Assembly (NCBI GenBank): GCA_021202205.1
Contig: JAJQDJ010000096.1
Location: 1-12,888, forward strand
Direction of reading: 5' to 3'
Source of the DNA: Erysipelotrichaceae bacterium
GTDB taxonomy: Bacteria > Bacillota_I > Bacilli_A > Erysipelotrichales > Coprobacillaceae
Length of the DNA stretch: 12,888 bases
Shown here: in pieces, positions 1 through 7,871 of the stretch
Layout: every line of letters begins with the position of its first letter
How positions within the stretch are numbered: position 1 is the first letter of the stretch
Notes under the pieces: generated by a model
Database searches by the model: none
What the model saw: the letters and a program-made list of their open reading frames with translations, nothing else
What the model was told of the DNA's origin: nothing
Made by a program: the position numbers and the translations under genes

Positions 1-20
1 CCTTCTCATTTTTGAGAAGG
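1..20. repeat. Perfect 8-bp stem-loop palindrome at window edge
   Basis: CCTTCTCA (1-8) and TGAGAAGG (13-20) are exact inverted copies around a TTTT loop. No U-run follows on the plus strand, so it is not a standard terminator in that direction. The minus-strand continuation lies outside the window. Together with the second inverted repeat at 23-52 it sits exactly where the transporter reading frame is cut off, which would fit the end of a mobile element, but no transposase is visible. Confidence 0.6.
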
Positions 21-22
21 GG

Positions 23-52
23 AATGTCACCAAATCTTAACTTAATGACATT
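23..52. repeat. Inverted repeat AATGTCA/TGACATT at the transporter truncation point
   Basis: AATGTCA (23-29) pairs exactly with TGACATT (46-52) across a 16-base spacer. The premature TAA stop of the adjacent EamA gene (42-44) lies inside the repeat, and the last transporter-like residues are encoded just outside it. This may be the terminal or subterminal part of an insertion sequence or MITE. The family cannot be named from this fragment. Confidence 0.4.
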
Positions 53-812
53 GAAGTGATTCTATATATGTTATAATTGGATTGATACTCAAATAAAAGC
101 TTGTTTTATAAGCACCAATAGTATCTATAGATATCAAATAAGTTGTTTGAATAAATGCAAAGCCTATACCAGATATCATAATTAATAATAACCAATCCAA
201 TAATGATAAATGTGTTAAAGATGAGATATCAATAGCACGAATAATAAAAGTATGAATACATAAAGCCATAAAACCATATAATAGTTCATAGAATATTAAA
301 GTAAGGGATTGTTGAAGCTGGAATTTTTGGATAAGAACATTGGATAACATATACAACATCATGCCAATAAACAAATAGATAATTCCTAAATTGATTTTAG
401 TCATATCAAAATGTATAGAGATTAGAAATGCTAGTAAAGCTAATATTAAAGCTATATAATCATGTTTATAAGCTTTTTGTTTTAAAAAAATCATTGAGAA
501 TACAAAAGTAACTATGGGAGCCAATGCATTCATAAATGCGTTACCTTGACCACTTACTTCCTGCATTCCCATAAAAGTAAAGACAAAGTTTAGATAAATA
601 CCTAATAATCCAATAATCAAAGCTTGCTTATGATATGGATAATGAAGAGTGATACGTTTATATAACATATATATACTTAAACATAATAAGGATAATAAAA
701 CTCTTAATAATGCAAGCATGAGAAAAGATATATCATTAAGAATTATTTTCATAACAATAATATTACTGCCCCAAAATAATGATACTAAAAATAAACGCAA
801 ATATAATTTCAT
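42..812 (-). CDS. EamA/DMT-family transporter, C-terminally truncated
   Basis: This is an inner-membrane protein of the drug/metabolite transporter superfamily (EamA type), probably an exporter of a small metabolite; the substrate cannot be read from sequence. It has the typical opening FWGSNIIVMK (residues 13-22), in helix 1, and hydrophobic segments at roughly 4-24, 29-50, 64-84, 91-110, 118-134, 141-161, 170-190, 206-226 and 232-250. The family normally has two EamA repeats, ten helices and about 280-300 residues. This one stops at 256, within or just after helix 9 (NPIITYIESL), followed by the non-family residues QCH. I read it as a 3'-truncated and probably non-functional gene. The start has an AGGGTGA ribosome site. 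It lies downstream of the pyr operon but behind that operon's terminator. Confidence 0.75.
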   Translation of the reverse strand: MKLYLRLFLVSLFWGSNIIVMKIILNDISFLMLALLRVLLSLLCLSIYMLYKRITLHYPYHKQALIIGLLGIYLNFVFTFMGMQEVSGQGNAFMNALAPIVTFVFSMIFLKQKAYKHDYIALILALLAFLISIHFDMTKINLGIIYLFIGMMLYMLSNVLIQKFQLQQSLTLIFYELLYGFMALCIHTFIIRAIDISSLTHLSLLDWLLLIMISGIGFAFIQTTYLISIDTIGAYKTSFYLSINPIITYIESLQCH

Positions 813-817
813 GAAAT

Positions 818-847
818 CACCCTATTTAGTATTACCTAAATAGGGTG
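818..847 (-). promoter_or_regulatory. 12-bp perfect inverted repeat in transporter leader, hiding the ribosome site
   Basis: CACCCTATTTAG (818-829) and CTAAATAGGGTG (836-847) are exact inverted copies with a six-base loop. The arm nearest the gene contains the AGGGTG ribosome-binding sequence, and the transporter ATG follows five bases later. As RNA it would sequester the ribosome site. As DNA it could be a dimeric repressor operator. Neither role is proven, and I found no convincing promoter between 848 and 870. Confidence 0.5.
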
Positions 848-870
848 TGTTTAAACATTATTTACATATC

Positions 871-895
871 AAAAAAGACAAGTAATCTTGTCTTT
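871..895 (-). terminator. Rho-independent terminator of the pyr gene train
   Basis: AAAGACAAG (874-882) and CTTGTCTTT (887-895) form a 9-bp stem with a TAAT loop, overlapping the pyrD stop codon. On the minus strand the stem runs directly into six U residues. This ends the long ftsW-ylb-pyr transcription unit before the EamA gene. Confidence 0.85.
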
Positions 896-1811
896 AATAC
901 TGATGTGATTTGCCCACTATTTCATTAACATCTTTTATACCTTGTTGATCTAATATTTCATTCATTTCTTCAATGATTTTAACGCAAGCATATGGATCAA
1001 TAAGGTTTTGACAACCTACTGCAACAGCTGCAGCACCTGCAATCATCATTTCAATAGCATCTCTTCCACTAGAAATACCACCCATACCAATAACAGGAAT
1101 AGAAACTGCCTGTGATACTTGATATACCATACGTAAAGCGACGGGAAATATCGCTGGTCCACTATAACCACCAGTTTTATTCGCAATAATAGGTTTACCT
1201 GTTCTTATATCAAAACGCATACCAACTAATGTATTAATCATGGAAATACCATCAGCTCCAGCCTTTTCAACTGCCAATGCCATTTCTACAATGTCTGTCA
1301 CATTAGGTGATAATTTCACATAAACTGGTTTTTGTGATACAGCCTTAACAGCTCGTGTAACCTCTGCAGCCATATGAGGATTGGTCCCAAATTGAATACC
1401 ACCACAATGAACATTTGGACAGGAAATATTCAGCTCCAATGCACCTACCATATCATGCGAAGATAAACGTTTTGCAGTTTCGACATAATCTTCAATTCCG
1501 CTACCACCTATATTGGCAATAACTTTATCGTGATACAAAGGTCTAAGCTTTTCCAATTCTTCATTCATAACTGCATCAACACCTGGATTTTGCAGTCCTA
1601 TGGCATTCAACATACCACTAGGACCTTCCGCAATTCGAGGTAATGGATTTCCATAACGTGGTTCTAGTGTTGTTCCTTTAAGCATCATGGATCCTAATAG
1701 ATTCAAATCATAAAATCTCGCAAATTTATAACCGAAGCCAAATGTCCCAGAAGCTGGAATAACCGGATTTTTCATATCTAACCCTGGTAAAGTAACGTGT
1801 AGATTAGCCAT
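894..1811 (-). CDS. pyrD: Dihydroorotate dehydrogenase, class 1B catalytic subunit
   Basis: This FMN enzyme oxidises dihydroorotate to orotate in de novo pyrimidine synthesis. In class 1B the electrons pass through PyrK to NAD+. The 305 residues are full length for the family. NISCPN at 128-133 carries the catalytic Cys131 typical of class 1 enzymes; class 2 enzymes have Ser. GGYSGPA (214-220) and GMGGISSG (242-249) fit the FMN phosphate-binding part of the TIM barrel. It starts 8 bases inside the end of pyrK behind GAGGTGA, so translation is probably coupled and the two subunits are made together. The overlap with pyrK, its obligate partner, supports class 1B over the fumarate-dependent class 1A. 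It is the last gene before the terminator. Confidence 0.96.
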   Translation of the reverse strand: MANLHVTLPGLDMKNPVIPASGTFGFGYKFARFYDLNLLGSMMLKGTTLEPRYGNPLPRIAEGPSGMLNAIGLQNPGVDAVMNEELEKLRPLYHDKVIANIGGSGIEDYVETAKRLSSHDMVGALELNISCPNVHCGGIQFGTNPHMAAEVTRAVKAVSQKPVYVKLSPNVTDIVEMALAVEKAGADGISMINTLVGMRFDIRTGKPIIANKTGGYSGPAIFPVALRMVYQVSQAVSIPVIGMGGISSGRDAIEMMIAGAAAVAVGCQNLIDPYACVKIIEEMNEILDQQGIKDVNEIVGKSHQY

Positions 1812-2559
1812 TGATAATCACCTCGCTTGATAATAAGACAGGACCTTCCATACATATACGTTTATAAGCTTGAGATTTAACTTTCATAGAGCATCCCATG
1901 CATGCCCCAAAGCCACACCCCATACGAGCCTCATAGGAAAGATATCCATTATCAGGATAATTGAGCACTAATGCTTCTAACATCTTTTCAGGGCCGCATG
2001 CATAATAAGCATCAAAAGAAGGCAACTCCTTTACAACATCAATGACTGTTCCTTTTACACCTACACTACCATCCATTGTTGCTATATGAGTAGGTGCTAA
2101 GGTTTTAAATTCTTTTTGATAAAATATAGATGATTGATCATTAAAACCTAATATAACATGAACATTGATATTTTTATTGATTAACTGTTTGGTTAAGGCA
2201 TACATTGGTGGAACACCTAATCCTCCGCCAATCACTACGACATTTTTATAATTTGTTTCAGTAAATCCATTTCCTAGACCAGTTAAACAATCTAAAGTAT
2301 CACCAATATTTTTATCAGCTAATATTTTAGTACCTGTACCAACAACTCTAAAAATAATTTTAATATGCTTATTATCATAATCACATATACTCATCGGTCT
2401 ACGTAAATATGGTTGCAATGAATCATTGAGTTTAATATTGATAAATTGGCCAGGTGTTGTAATATAAGAGGCCCCATCCCCTTCTAATACCATTTCATAG
2501 ACATCTTTAATAAGTTCTTTTTTAGATATAATTGTCATTATTCCTTGATATTTATTCAT
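1804..2559 (-). CDS. pyrK: Dihydroorotate dehydrogenase electron-transfer subunit
   Basis: PyrK carries FAD and a [2Fe-2S] cluster and moves electrons from PyrD's FMN to NAD+. Three parts are visible. An N-terminal ferredoxin-reductase-like FAD domain has the RRPMSI motif (53-58). A nucleotide-binding domain has [12 protein letters not shown] (107-118) and CGPEKM (188-193). A C-terminal cysteine cluster has C215, C220, C223 and C236, the expected spacing for the iron-sulfur centre. At 251 residues it is normal in length. It starts behind GGAGG and overlaps the end of pyrC by 8 bases; its own end overlaps pyrD by 8 bases, a pattern favouring coordinated synthesis. Confidence 0.96.
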   Translation of the reverse strand: MNKYQGIMTIISKKELIKDVYEMVLEGDGASYITTPGQFINIKLNDSLQPYLRRPMSICDYDNKHIKIIFRVVGTGTKILADKNIGDTLDCLTGLGNGFTETNYKNVVVIGGGLGVPPMYALTKQLINKNINVHVILGFNDQSSIFYQKEFKTLAPTHIATMDGSVGVKGTVIDVVKELPSFDAYYACGPEKMLEALVLNYPDNGYLSYEARMGCGFGACMGCSMKVKSQAYKRICMEGPVLLSSEVIING

Positions 2560-3832
2560 GATTGTCCTCCATTAAATGTAATTGTCCATTGAGGATATTC
2601 CCATATATTTTACCATAGCATGTCACACCTAAAAATGGGGTATTACAAGCTTTTGATTTCATATCTTCTTCTTTGATGATAAATGATTGATTTAAGTCAA
2701 AGATACATAGATTTGCAACTTTATTTATTTCTACATGAGCATCAATTCCTAATACTTTAGCAGGACCTATAGTCATAGCATTGATAATGGTTTCTAATGA
2801 AACAAGATTCTTTTTGACAAGATAGGTATATAATAAAGGAAAAGCATGTTGACTGCCTATAATACCAAATGGTGCTTGTGATATAGGTTGCATTTTTTCT
2901 TCTTTTGAATGAGGAGCATGATCAGTAGAAATAACAGGAATTGTACCATCATTGAGTCCTTTAATAATGGCTTGATGGTCTTCTTTAGTACGTACTGGAG
3001 GATTCATCTTGTAATTAGGATGACAATTCTTAATATTATCCTCAGTCAGTATCAAATGATGAGGTGTCGCCTCGTCTGATACACGTAAGCCTTCTTTTCG
3101 TGCTTGTCTTATGAGATCAACAGTTTCCTTTGTGGAAATATGACAGACATGATAGCGATTATGATATCTTCTAACCAATTGAATATCTCTATCAACCTGC
3201 TTAAATTCAGATTCACTATTAATACCAATAAGATTATGCTCTTTTGCATAACGACCTTCATGGATGCATCCTCCATGCAACTCACTTTCATCTTCACAAT
3301 GGGCACAAATGATACTATCTAATTCTGCAACCTTTTTCATTGCAGATTCCATCATACTATCACTTTGTACACCCTTACCATCATCTGAAAAACCAATCAC
3401 GATATCTTCTTTAAGGTTTTTGTCCATATCAACAATTTGTTGACCTTTAAGATCTTTGGTTATAGCACTATAAGTATAAATATTGACATGTCCATCTTTT
3501 TTTACACGTTTACTAAAATCCTGAATTGTTTCAACATCATCCATACATGGATTTGTATTGGCCATTGCACATATTGTTCCATAACCACCATATAAGGCAG
3601 ACAAACTTCCAGTATCAATCGTTTCCTTATATTCATAGCCTGGTTCTCTTAAATGGACATGCATATCTATAAAGTTATGACATACAAGTTTTCCTTTTAA
3701 ATCATATGTAGGATAATCACTTTTAATATTTGTATCAATATTTTTTATCATGCCATCTTCTATTAATATATCAACATCTTCATATGTATTGTTTCTATAA
3801 AGATGAGCATTTTTTAAAACATAATTATTCAT
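2552..3832 (-). CDS. pyrC: Dihydroorotase (class I)
   Basis: This zinc amidohydrolase cyclises carbamoyl aspartate to dihydroorotate, the third step of UMP synthesis. The 426 residues match class I enzymes of the Bacillus type. Metal-site motifs are all visible: DMHVHLREPG with H58 and H60; FSDDG (148-152), whose aspartates stand where some classes use a carboxylated lysine; H178 in CAHCED; H231 in VCHIST; and D304 in STDHAPH. The C-terminal part (KVANLCIFDL, about 371-380) is the usual small beta domain. It overlaps pyrB upstream and pyrK downstream by 8 bases each. An AAGGTG sequence inside the end of pyrB could serve as ribosome site. An allantoinase or other amidohydrolase is unlikely given the pyr context. 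Confidence 0.96.
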   Translation of the reverse strand: MNNYVLKNAHLYRNNTYEDVDILIEDGMIKNIDTNIKSDYPTYDLKGKLVCHNFIDMHVHLREPGYEYKETIDTGSLSALYGGYGTICAMANTNPCMDDVETIQDFSKRVKKDGHVNIYTYSAITKDLKGQQIVDMDKNLKEDIVIGFSDDGKGVQSDSMMESAMKKVAELDSIICAHCEDESELHGGCIHEGRYAKEHNLIGINSESEFKQVDRDIQLVRRYHNRYHVCHISTKETVDLIRQARKEGLRVSDEATPHHLILTEDNIKNCHPNYKMNPPVRTKEDHQAIIKGLNDGTIPVISTDHAPHSKEEKMQPISQAPFGIIGSQHAFPLLYTYLVKKNLVSLETIINAMTIGPAKVLGIDAHVEINKVANLCIFDLNQSFIIKEEDMKSKACNTPFLGVTCYGKIYGNILNGQLHLMEDNHE

Positions 3833-4697
3833 CTTCCAACACCTTATGAATCATCGCCATTCTCACATAAACACCATTATGCATTTGCGTAAATATACGA
3901 CTCTTCTCACTTTCTACCAAATCATCACTAATTTCCACATCCCTATTAACAGGTGCAGGATGCATGATAATAGCACTATCTTTCATCCTATCATATCTTT
4001 CATGTGATAAGCCATAAATACGATGATAATTTTCCTTTGAAAATTTCTCGTCTCCAGCATGTCTTTCATGCTGAATTCTAAGCAACATCACGATATCCAT
4101 ATCTTCAATCACTTCATCAAAATCCACAAAATTATAGCCTTCCTGCTTATATTCTAAAGGACCTGCTGTATAAACTTCCATACCTAATCTACGCATAACA
4201 TCATAATTAGAATGAGCAACTCTAGAATGTAAAATATCACCAACTATAACACATTTTAATCCAGCAAAAGGTCCAAACTCTTCTTTAATTGTCATCAAAT
4301 CCAATAATGATTGGGAAGGATGATTCCCTTTACCGTCACCTGCATTAATAATAGGTATATTTAATCCACTCAACTGCTTATAGTAATCATCATCAGTATG
4401 TCTAATAACCAAACAATCACACCCAATACTTTCAAACAACTTACAAGTATCATAGAGTGTTTCACCCTTCTTTAAACTTGAATTAATTGCTTCAAAATTT
4501 TGAATACGACATCCTAGATTTCCTTCTGCCATATCAAAGCTATAATGTGTTCTTGTAGATGGTTCAAAAAACAAATTAGCAATAACCTTTTGACGATGAT
4601 AATTGACTTTTTTACCTTTTTTAAAAGCAATAGCTTCATCAAGTATGTTATTAATCTCATCTAAACTTAAATCACTTAAATTAACAATCCCCTTCAT
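3825..4697 (-). CDS. pyrB: Aspartate carbamoyltransferase catalytic subunit
   Basis: PyrB joins carbamoyl phosphate and aspartate, the committed step of pyrimidine synthesis. Visible motifs are FEPSTRTHYSF (44-54; carbamoyl-phosphate loop), NHPSQ (125-129), LLRIQHERH (205-213) and HPAPVNR (246-252). I chose the ATG at 4697, giving 290 residues, because AAGGAGA lies just before it. The frame stays open upstream to 4760, but those 21 codons look unlike the family and would run into coaD. No regulatory subunit pyrI follows, consistent with the unregulated trimeric form. The gene is preceded by an AT-rich hairpin and U-run at the coaD stop (4726-4753), which may attenuate transcription into the pyr genes. 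Confidence 0.95.
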   Translation of the reverse strand: MKGIVNLSDLSLDEINNILDEAIAFKKGKKVNYHRQKVIANLFFEPSTRTHYSFDMAEGNLGCRIQNFEAINSSLKKGETLYDTCKLFESIGCDCLVIRHTDDDYYKQLSGLNIPIINAGDGKGNHPSQSLLDLMTIKEEFGPFAGLKCVIVGDILHSRVAHSNYDVMRRLGMEVYTAGPLEYKQEGYNFVDFDEVIEDMDIVMLLRIQHERHAGDEKFSKENYHRIYGLSHERYDRMKDSAIIMHPAPVNRDVEISDDLVESEKSRIFTQMHNGVYVRMAMIHKVLEDE

Positions 4698-4725
4698 ACA
4701 ATTTCTCCTTCCATTATTTTTATTC

Positions 4726-4753
4726 AAAAAAATAGATATATTAATATATCTAT
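4726..4753 (-). terminator. AT-rich intrinsic terminator or attenuator between coaD and pyrB
   Basis: On the minus strand ATAGATATA, loop TTAA and TATATCTAT form a 9-bp perfect stem (4745-4753 with 4732-4740), followed by seven U residues. The stem has only one G-C pair, so it is weak. The coaD stop codon TAG (4750-4752) lies inside its first arm, so a ribosome finishing coaD would block the hairpin. This resembles the logic of translation-coupled attenuation, but no regulation is shown. Confidence 0.55.
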
Positions 4754-5226
4754 TCATCAAATTTCATCTTTAAAGCTTCTTCAACTTCAGGAGATACCAA
4801 TCCCTTAACACTATGATGGTGCAAAGCAATTTCTTTAACAGAAGATGAAGAAATATATGATTGACTTGGTCTAGTCATTAAAAAAACCATTTCAATACTA
4901 TCATCTAAATAATAATTACAAAAAGCCAATTGCAGTTCATATTCAAAATCCATTGTTGCTCTTAATCCTCTAACCAATACAAAAGCATCTTTATCTTTCG
5001 CATATTCAACAGCTAGATCATCACTATAATCAACACTAACATTATTATATTGAGATGTCACCTTTCTCAATAAATCCATTCTTTCTTCCAAAGTAAATAA
5101 TGTTTTTTTATCAGGATTATCAAAAATGGTAACATATAAATGATCATACATACGACTTGCACGTCCAATAATATCTAAATGTCCATTTGTGACAGGATCA
5201 AATGTTCCTGCATAAACTGCTTTCAT
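4750..5226 (-). CDS. coaD: Phosphopantetheine adenylyltransferase
   Basis: CoaD adds AMP from ATP to 4'-phosphopantetheine, the fourth step of coenzyme A synthesis, in the cytoplasm as a hexamer. It belongs to the nucleotidyltransferase fold. GTFDPVTNGH (7-16) includes the HIGH-type motif; RGLR (86-89), DFEYE (93-97) and ISSSSVKE (125-132) are family signatures. The length of 158 residues is standard. The start follows AAAGGAG and overlaps rsmD by four bases (ATGA), the same rsmD-coaD pair seen as ylbH-ylbI in Bacillus subtilis. It is the last gene before the putative attenuator and the pyr block. Confidence 0.96.
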   Translation of the reverse strand: MKAVYAGTFDPVTNGHLDIIGRASRMYDHLYVTIFDNPDKKTLFTLEERMDLLRKVTSQYNNVSVDYSDDLAVEYAKDKDAFVLVRGLRATMDFEYELQLAFCNYYLDDSIEMVFLMTRPSQSYISSSSVKEIALHHHSVKGLVSPEVEEALKMKFDE

Positions 5227-5780
5227 GAGCTTTCTCCTTTATATTTAATGATCTGTAAGATGGTTATACCATAAGTTTGTTGTTTATACAAGTAAAAAGG
5301 TGCATTAAATGTTAATGCTTCTTCTATTTTATCTTCTATAACGATTATACATTGATTATTAAGCATATGATTATCTGCTAAATAATCAATAATACTTTGA
5401 TTCGTTTTCATACTATAAGGTGGATCCAATAAAACCAAATCAAATACCAATCCCATATCCTTAAACTTTTCTAAAGCTTTACGGTAATCCATCTTATAAA
5501 CATGACCATGATCAATATTCAAACTTTTAAAATTTTCTCTAATAACTTGAAACGCCTTATATTGCTTATCCACACAATACAACTCATCCATCCCTCTACT
5601 CAACGCTTCTATGCCAAGTCCACCACTCCCAGCGAACAAATCCAGACATATACCACCTTGAAAATAAGGACCAATCATATTAAATAGATTTTCCTTATTT
5701 TTATCAGTAGTTGGCCTAGTAGAATAAGAATCAACTGTTTTTAAACGCCTACTGCGATATTTTCCAGCAATGACCCTCAT
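5223..5780 (-). CDS. rsmD: 16S rRNA (guanine-N2)-methyltransferase RsmD
   Basis: RsmD is an S-adenosylmethionine-dependent methyltransferase; the E. coli enzyme modifies G966 of 16S rRNA in the small subunit. The N-terminus has the family hallmarks RVIAGKYRSR (2-11) and RPTTDK (22-27). DLFAGSGGLG (47-56) is the SAM-binding motif I, and LLDPPY (117-122) contains the catalytic DPPY of N-methylating enzymes. The 185 residues are normal. The start overlaps the ylbF-like gene by four bases (ATGA) and the stop overlaps coaD by four bases. It corresponds to B. subtilis ylbH. Confidence 0.94.
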   Translation of the reverse strand: MRVIAGKYRSRRLKTVDSYSTRPTTDKNKENLFNMIGPYFQGGICLDLFAGSGGLGIEALSRGMDELYCVDKQYKAFQVIRENFKSLNIDHGHVYKMDYRKALEKFKDMGLVFDLVLLDPPYSMKTNQSIIDYLADNHMLNNQCIIVIEDKIEEALTFNAPFYLYKQQTYGITILQIIKYKGESS

Positions 5781-6124
5781 AATTCAAACCTCGATAATAA
5801 TAATTCATCACTAATATTTTCAAAAATCATATCCGTTACTTTTTCTAACATATCATTCAATTGATAATAGCAATGATAATAATTCATGATAATATCATTT
5901 TGATTGATTTGAGCATTAACATCTTGTATATCATTTTTCATTTCATCTAGTGAAGTATATTGTTCATATTGTTTTAAACGGTTATAGTCTTCCATTAATG
6001 TCTGACGACGTGATAGAAGGGTTAATGTAGATGCATCGTTTAAAGCATGGTTAGCTTTTACATAAGATATATAAGTTTCATCTTTTTTAATAGCTTCTAT
6101 AAGTTCATCTATTATATCAAACAT
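5777..6124 (-). CDS. ylbF: YlbF-family regulatory protein
   Basis: This 115-residue, largely helical cytoplasmic protein fits the YlbF/YmcA family. In B. subtilis YlbF forms a complex with YmcA and YaaT that assists RNase Y-dependent mRNA processing and affects competence, biofilm formation and sporulation. The start IIDELIEAIKKDETYISY (4-21) and the ELLLSRF end fit the family. The rest is charged helical sequence without cysteines, so the iron-sulfur ligand role reported for part of the family is not obvious here. Identity is also supported by position, directly after ylbD- and ylbE-like genes and before rsmD. B. subtilis has ylbG between ylbF and rsmD; here it is absent and the two overlap by four bases. 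AGGAG precedes the start. Confidence 0.8.
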   Translation of the reverse strand: MFDIIDELIEAIKKDETYISYVKANHALNDASTLTLLSRRQTLMEDYNRLKQYEQYTSLDEMKNDIQDVNAQINQNDIIMNYYHCYYQLNDMLEKVTDMIFENISDELLLSRFEL

Positions 6125-6132
6125 ATTTTCTC

Positions 6133-6318
6133 CTAAATTAACATTTCTATCATTTGCACGAGTGTTCCTATCTTAGATATATAATCATTAATAGTACAAT
6201 GATTATCCTGTTTATAGTGATTGATAAATGTATCTATTCTATCAGGATATCTAGAAAGTATAAGATACCAATGAGGATGCATCCTCATATAAAAATACAT
6301 ATCTTCATTAATCATCAT
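6133..6318 (-). CDS. ylbE: YlbE-like small protein
   Basis: This is a short soluble protein of about 61 residues of unknown function. The core MRMHPHWYLILSRYPDRI resembles the YlbE family signature (a 'P-x-WY-x-x-L-x-R-x-P' pattern), and the gene sits between ylbD- and ylbF-like genes as in B. subtilis. The frame is open upstream to 6417, but that stretch lies wholly inside the ylbD gene and is not YlbE-like. I place the start at one of two adjacent ATGs (6318 or 6315), which overlap the ylbD stop. There is no good ribosome site, so coupling to ylbD translation is likely. An ATG at 6300 is also possible. It is somewhat shorter than Bacillus YlbE, which is nearer 80 residues. Confidence 0.65.
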   Translation of the reverse strand: MMINEDMYFYMRMHPHWYLILSRYPDRIDTFINHYKQDNHCTINDYISKIGTLVQMIEMLI

Positions 6319-6607
6319 ACCATGAAGGTTTATTGTCATTCTTAGAGATAAATGTAGATAATAGACTAAGAACTTGCTGTAAACCTTCAAAAGTTTGAGA
6401 CAAAGCATTAAGATCAATATTTTTTAATATTTCCAAAATATTCGATAAATCACTATGAGTTTTTTTATAGGGTTCCCATATTTTATCTTTTTCACCATAT
6501 AAAATATAATATTCATAGAGCTGTTGCCAAGTATAATGACTGTTTTCAACTTCTTCCCTAATATCAGGAATCGTTCTGATAAATGTTTTAAAATCATCAA
6601 TATTCAT
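6308..6607 (-). CDS. ylbD: YlbD-like coat-associated protein
   Basis: This 99-residue protein resembles the YlbD family, described as putative spore-coat proteins in Bacillus. The N-terminal pattern is characteristic: FKTFIRTIPDIREEV (6-20), then YTWQQLYEYYILYGEKDKIW (25-44). The second half (LNALSQTFEGLQQVLSLLSTFI) is a predicted amphipathic helix, as in YlbD. AGGTGAG precedes the start. It lies 28 bases after ftsW and overlaps the ylbE start. The assignment rests on recognising the motif and the conserved ylbD-ylbE-ylbF order; the function is not established. In this organism it may be a general cytoplasmic protein and not a coat protein. Confidence 0.7.
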   Translation of the reverse strand: MNIDDFKTFIRTIPDIREEVENSHYTWQQLYEYYILYGEKDKIWEPYKKTHSDLSNILEILKNIDLNALSQTFEGLQQVLSLLSTFISKNDNKPSWYDD

Positions 6608-6635
6608 ATTCTCACCTATAGTAGAATATGCTTAT

Positions 6636-7871
6636 TTATTCAATTTGTGCTTTTAAAAGATCTCTATTATATTTCGCAATAATAGATTGACAGATACCTA
6701 AACCAATCATAGATGCCCACAATGATGATCCACCATAAGAAATAAGCAATAAAGGTACACCTGTCATAGGAATCAATCCAGAAACACCACCAACATTCAC
6801 AATTAAATGGGCAAAGAAATATAAAGCAACACCATATAATATCAGCTTGCTCTTGGTATCTTTCATTTTTAAGCCATATTGAAATAAACGATAAATAATA
6901 ATACAATATGGAATTAAAAATAATAAGAAACCAACCAATCCCAATTCTTCATAAATAATAGCAGCAATAAAATCATTATGGGATTCTGGTATAAAACCAT
7001 ATTTTTGTTGACTACTACCAAAACCCAAACCAAATAAACCCCCATTAGTGAATGCTATCATAGAATTGACCAATTGATAGCTATCTCCCAAAGCATCACT
7101 TAATGGATTAAGCCAACTCGTAAAACGCGCTAATTGATGTGATTTTAAGACAAATCCTGCAAAAAAGGCAAAAACCACAATAAAGCCTGCTAATAATACA
7201 GAACAAATTTTCTTGAATTTACGATAAAAAGATCTGGGTGTAACATAAAACATACCAATACATATAAAAGCAATAATTAAACCACTACCTAAATCACTTT
7301 GTAACAATACAACAACTGCAAACACAGCTAATGATGCAATAATAGGTCTAATAATACAATACCAAATTTTACGTAAATATAAGCTATGACGTTTTTCTAT
7401 TGATATATTTTTAGGAATCGTACAAAATTCTTCCAATTCACCAAAATGATATGATAAAAATAATATAAGGATAATCTTCATAAATTCTGAAGATTGAATC
7501 GTAAAAGAATCACCAATATGAATCCAAGCCTTAGAACCATTAACATCCTCAAAAAACAAGCAAACAAGCAACATGACAAACCCAATAGCATATAGAACCC
7601 AGGTAGAATATTCATTAATCCATGATTTTTTAAAACATCTTGTAAAAAAGATCATTATTCCTAAACCAATAACCACAAATACAGCTTGTTTGACCATATT
7701 CATTAATGCATAATTAGAACCATATTTAGCGGTTGATCCTACAGATGCACTACCAATCATAATAATACCATAGATAGCTAATAAAATAATACAGAAATAG
7801 ATAGGACGATCGACTCCTCGACTTTTAAATATTTTTCTTATTAAATCAATAATATATCTTATTTTCTTCAT
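6636..7871 (-). CDS. ftsW: FtsW/RodA/SpoVE-family peptidoglycan glycosyltransferase, probably FtsW
   Basis: This SEDS-family membrane enzyme polymerises lipid II into glycan strands with a partner penicillin-binding protein. FtsW acts at the division septum. There are about ten hydrophobic segments in 411 residues. Motifs include QSDLGSG (191-197), SWLNPLSDALGDSYQ (252-266) with Asp259 as the likely catalytic acid, SSQQKYGFIPESHNDFI (286-302) and the end signature MTGVPLLLISYGGSS (369-383). The KYGF-PE and IVNVGG patterns fit FtsW or SpoVE better than RodA, though paralogue assignment needs a tree. The frame can be extended to a TTG at 7886, but the ATG at 7871 is better because it forms an ATGA overlap with the upstream gene. 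Confidence 0.88.
   Translation of the reverse strand: MKKIRYIIDLIRKIFKSRGVDRPIYFCIILLAIYGIIMIGSASVGSTAKYGSNYALMNMVKQAVFVVIGLGIMIFFTRCFKKSWINEYSTWVLYAIGFVMLLVCLFFEDVNGSKAWIHIGDSFTIQSSEFMKIILILFLSYHFGELEEFCTIPKNISIEKRHSLYLRKIWYCIIRPIIASLAVFAVVVLLQSDLGSGLIIAFICIGMFYVTPRSFYRKFKKICSVLLAGFIVVFAFFAGFVLKSHQLARFTSWLNPLSDALGDSYQLVNSMIAFTNGGLFGLGFGSSQQKYGFIPESHNDFIAAIIYEELGLVGFLLFLIPYCIIIYRLFQYGLKMKDTKSKLILYGVALYFFAHLIVNVGGVSGLIPMTGVPLLLISYGGSSLWASMIGLGICQSIIAKYNRDLLKAQIE

Noticed and set aside
649..843. 64-codon open frame on the plus strand
   Set aside because: It is antisense to the transporter gene, has no ribosome site, and its product is low-complexity; it is a shadow of the real minus-strand gene.
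3104..3322. Open frames on both strands inside pyrC
   Set aside because: They lie wholly within the well-supported dihydroorotase gene and show no family features.
4698..4760. Upstream extension of pyrB to an ATG at 4760
   Set aside because: The extra residues overlap coaD and the hairpin, are unlike ATCase, and include the AAGGAGA ribosome site of the real start.
5502..5687. 61-codon plus-strand open frame
   Set aside because: Antisense to rsmD, with no ribosome site and no recognisable protein.
6319..6417. Upstream extension of the YlbE-like frame
   Set aside because: These codons overlap ylbD fully and read as hydrophobic out-of-frame sequence; the YlbE-like part begins near 6318.
6667..6906. 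79-codon minus-strand open frame inside ftsW
   Set aside because: It is an alternate frame of the conserved ftsW region, rich in Tyr/Cys/Trp, with no start signals.
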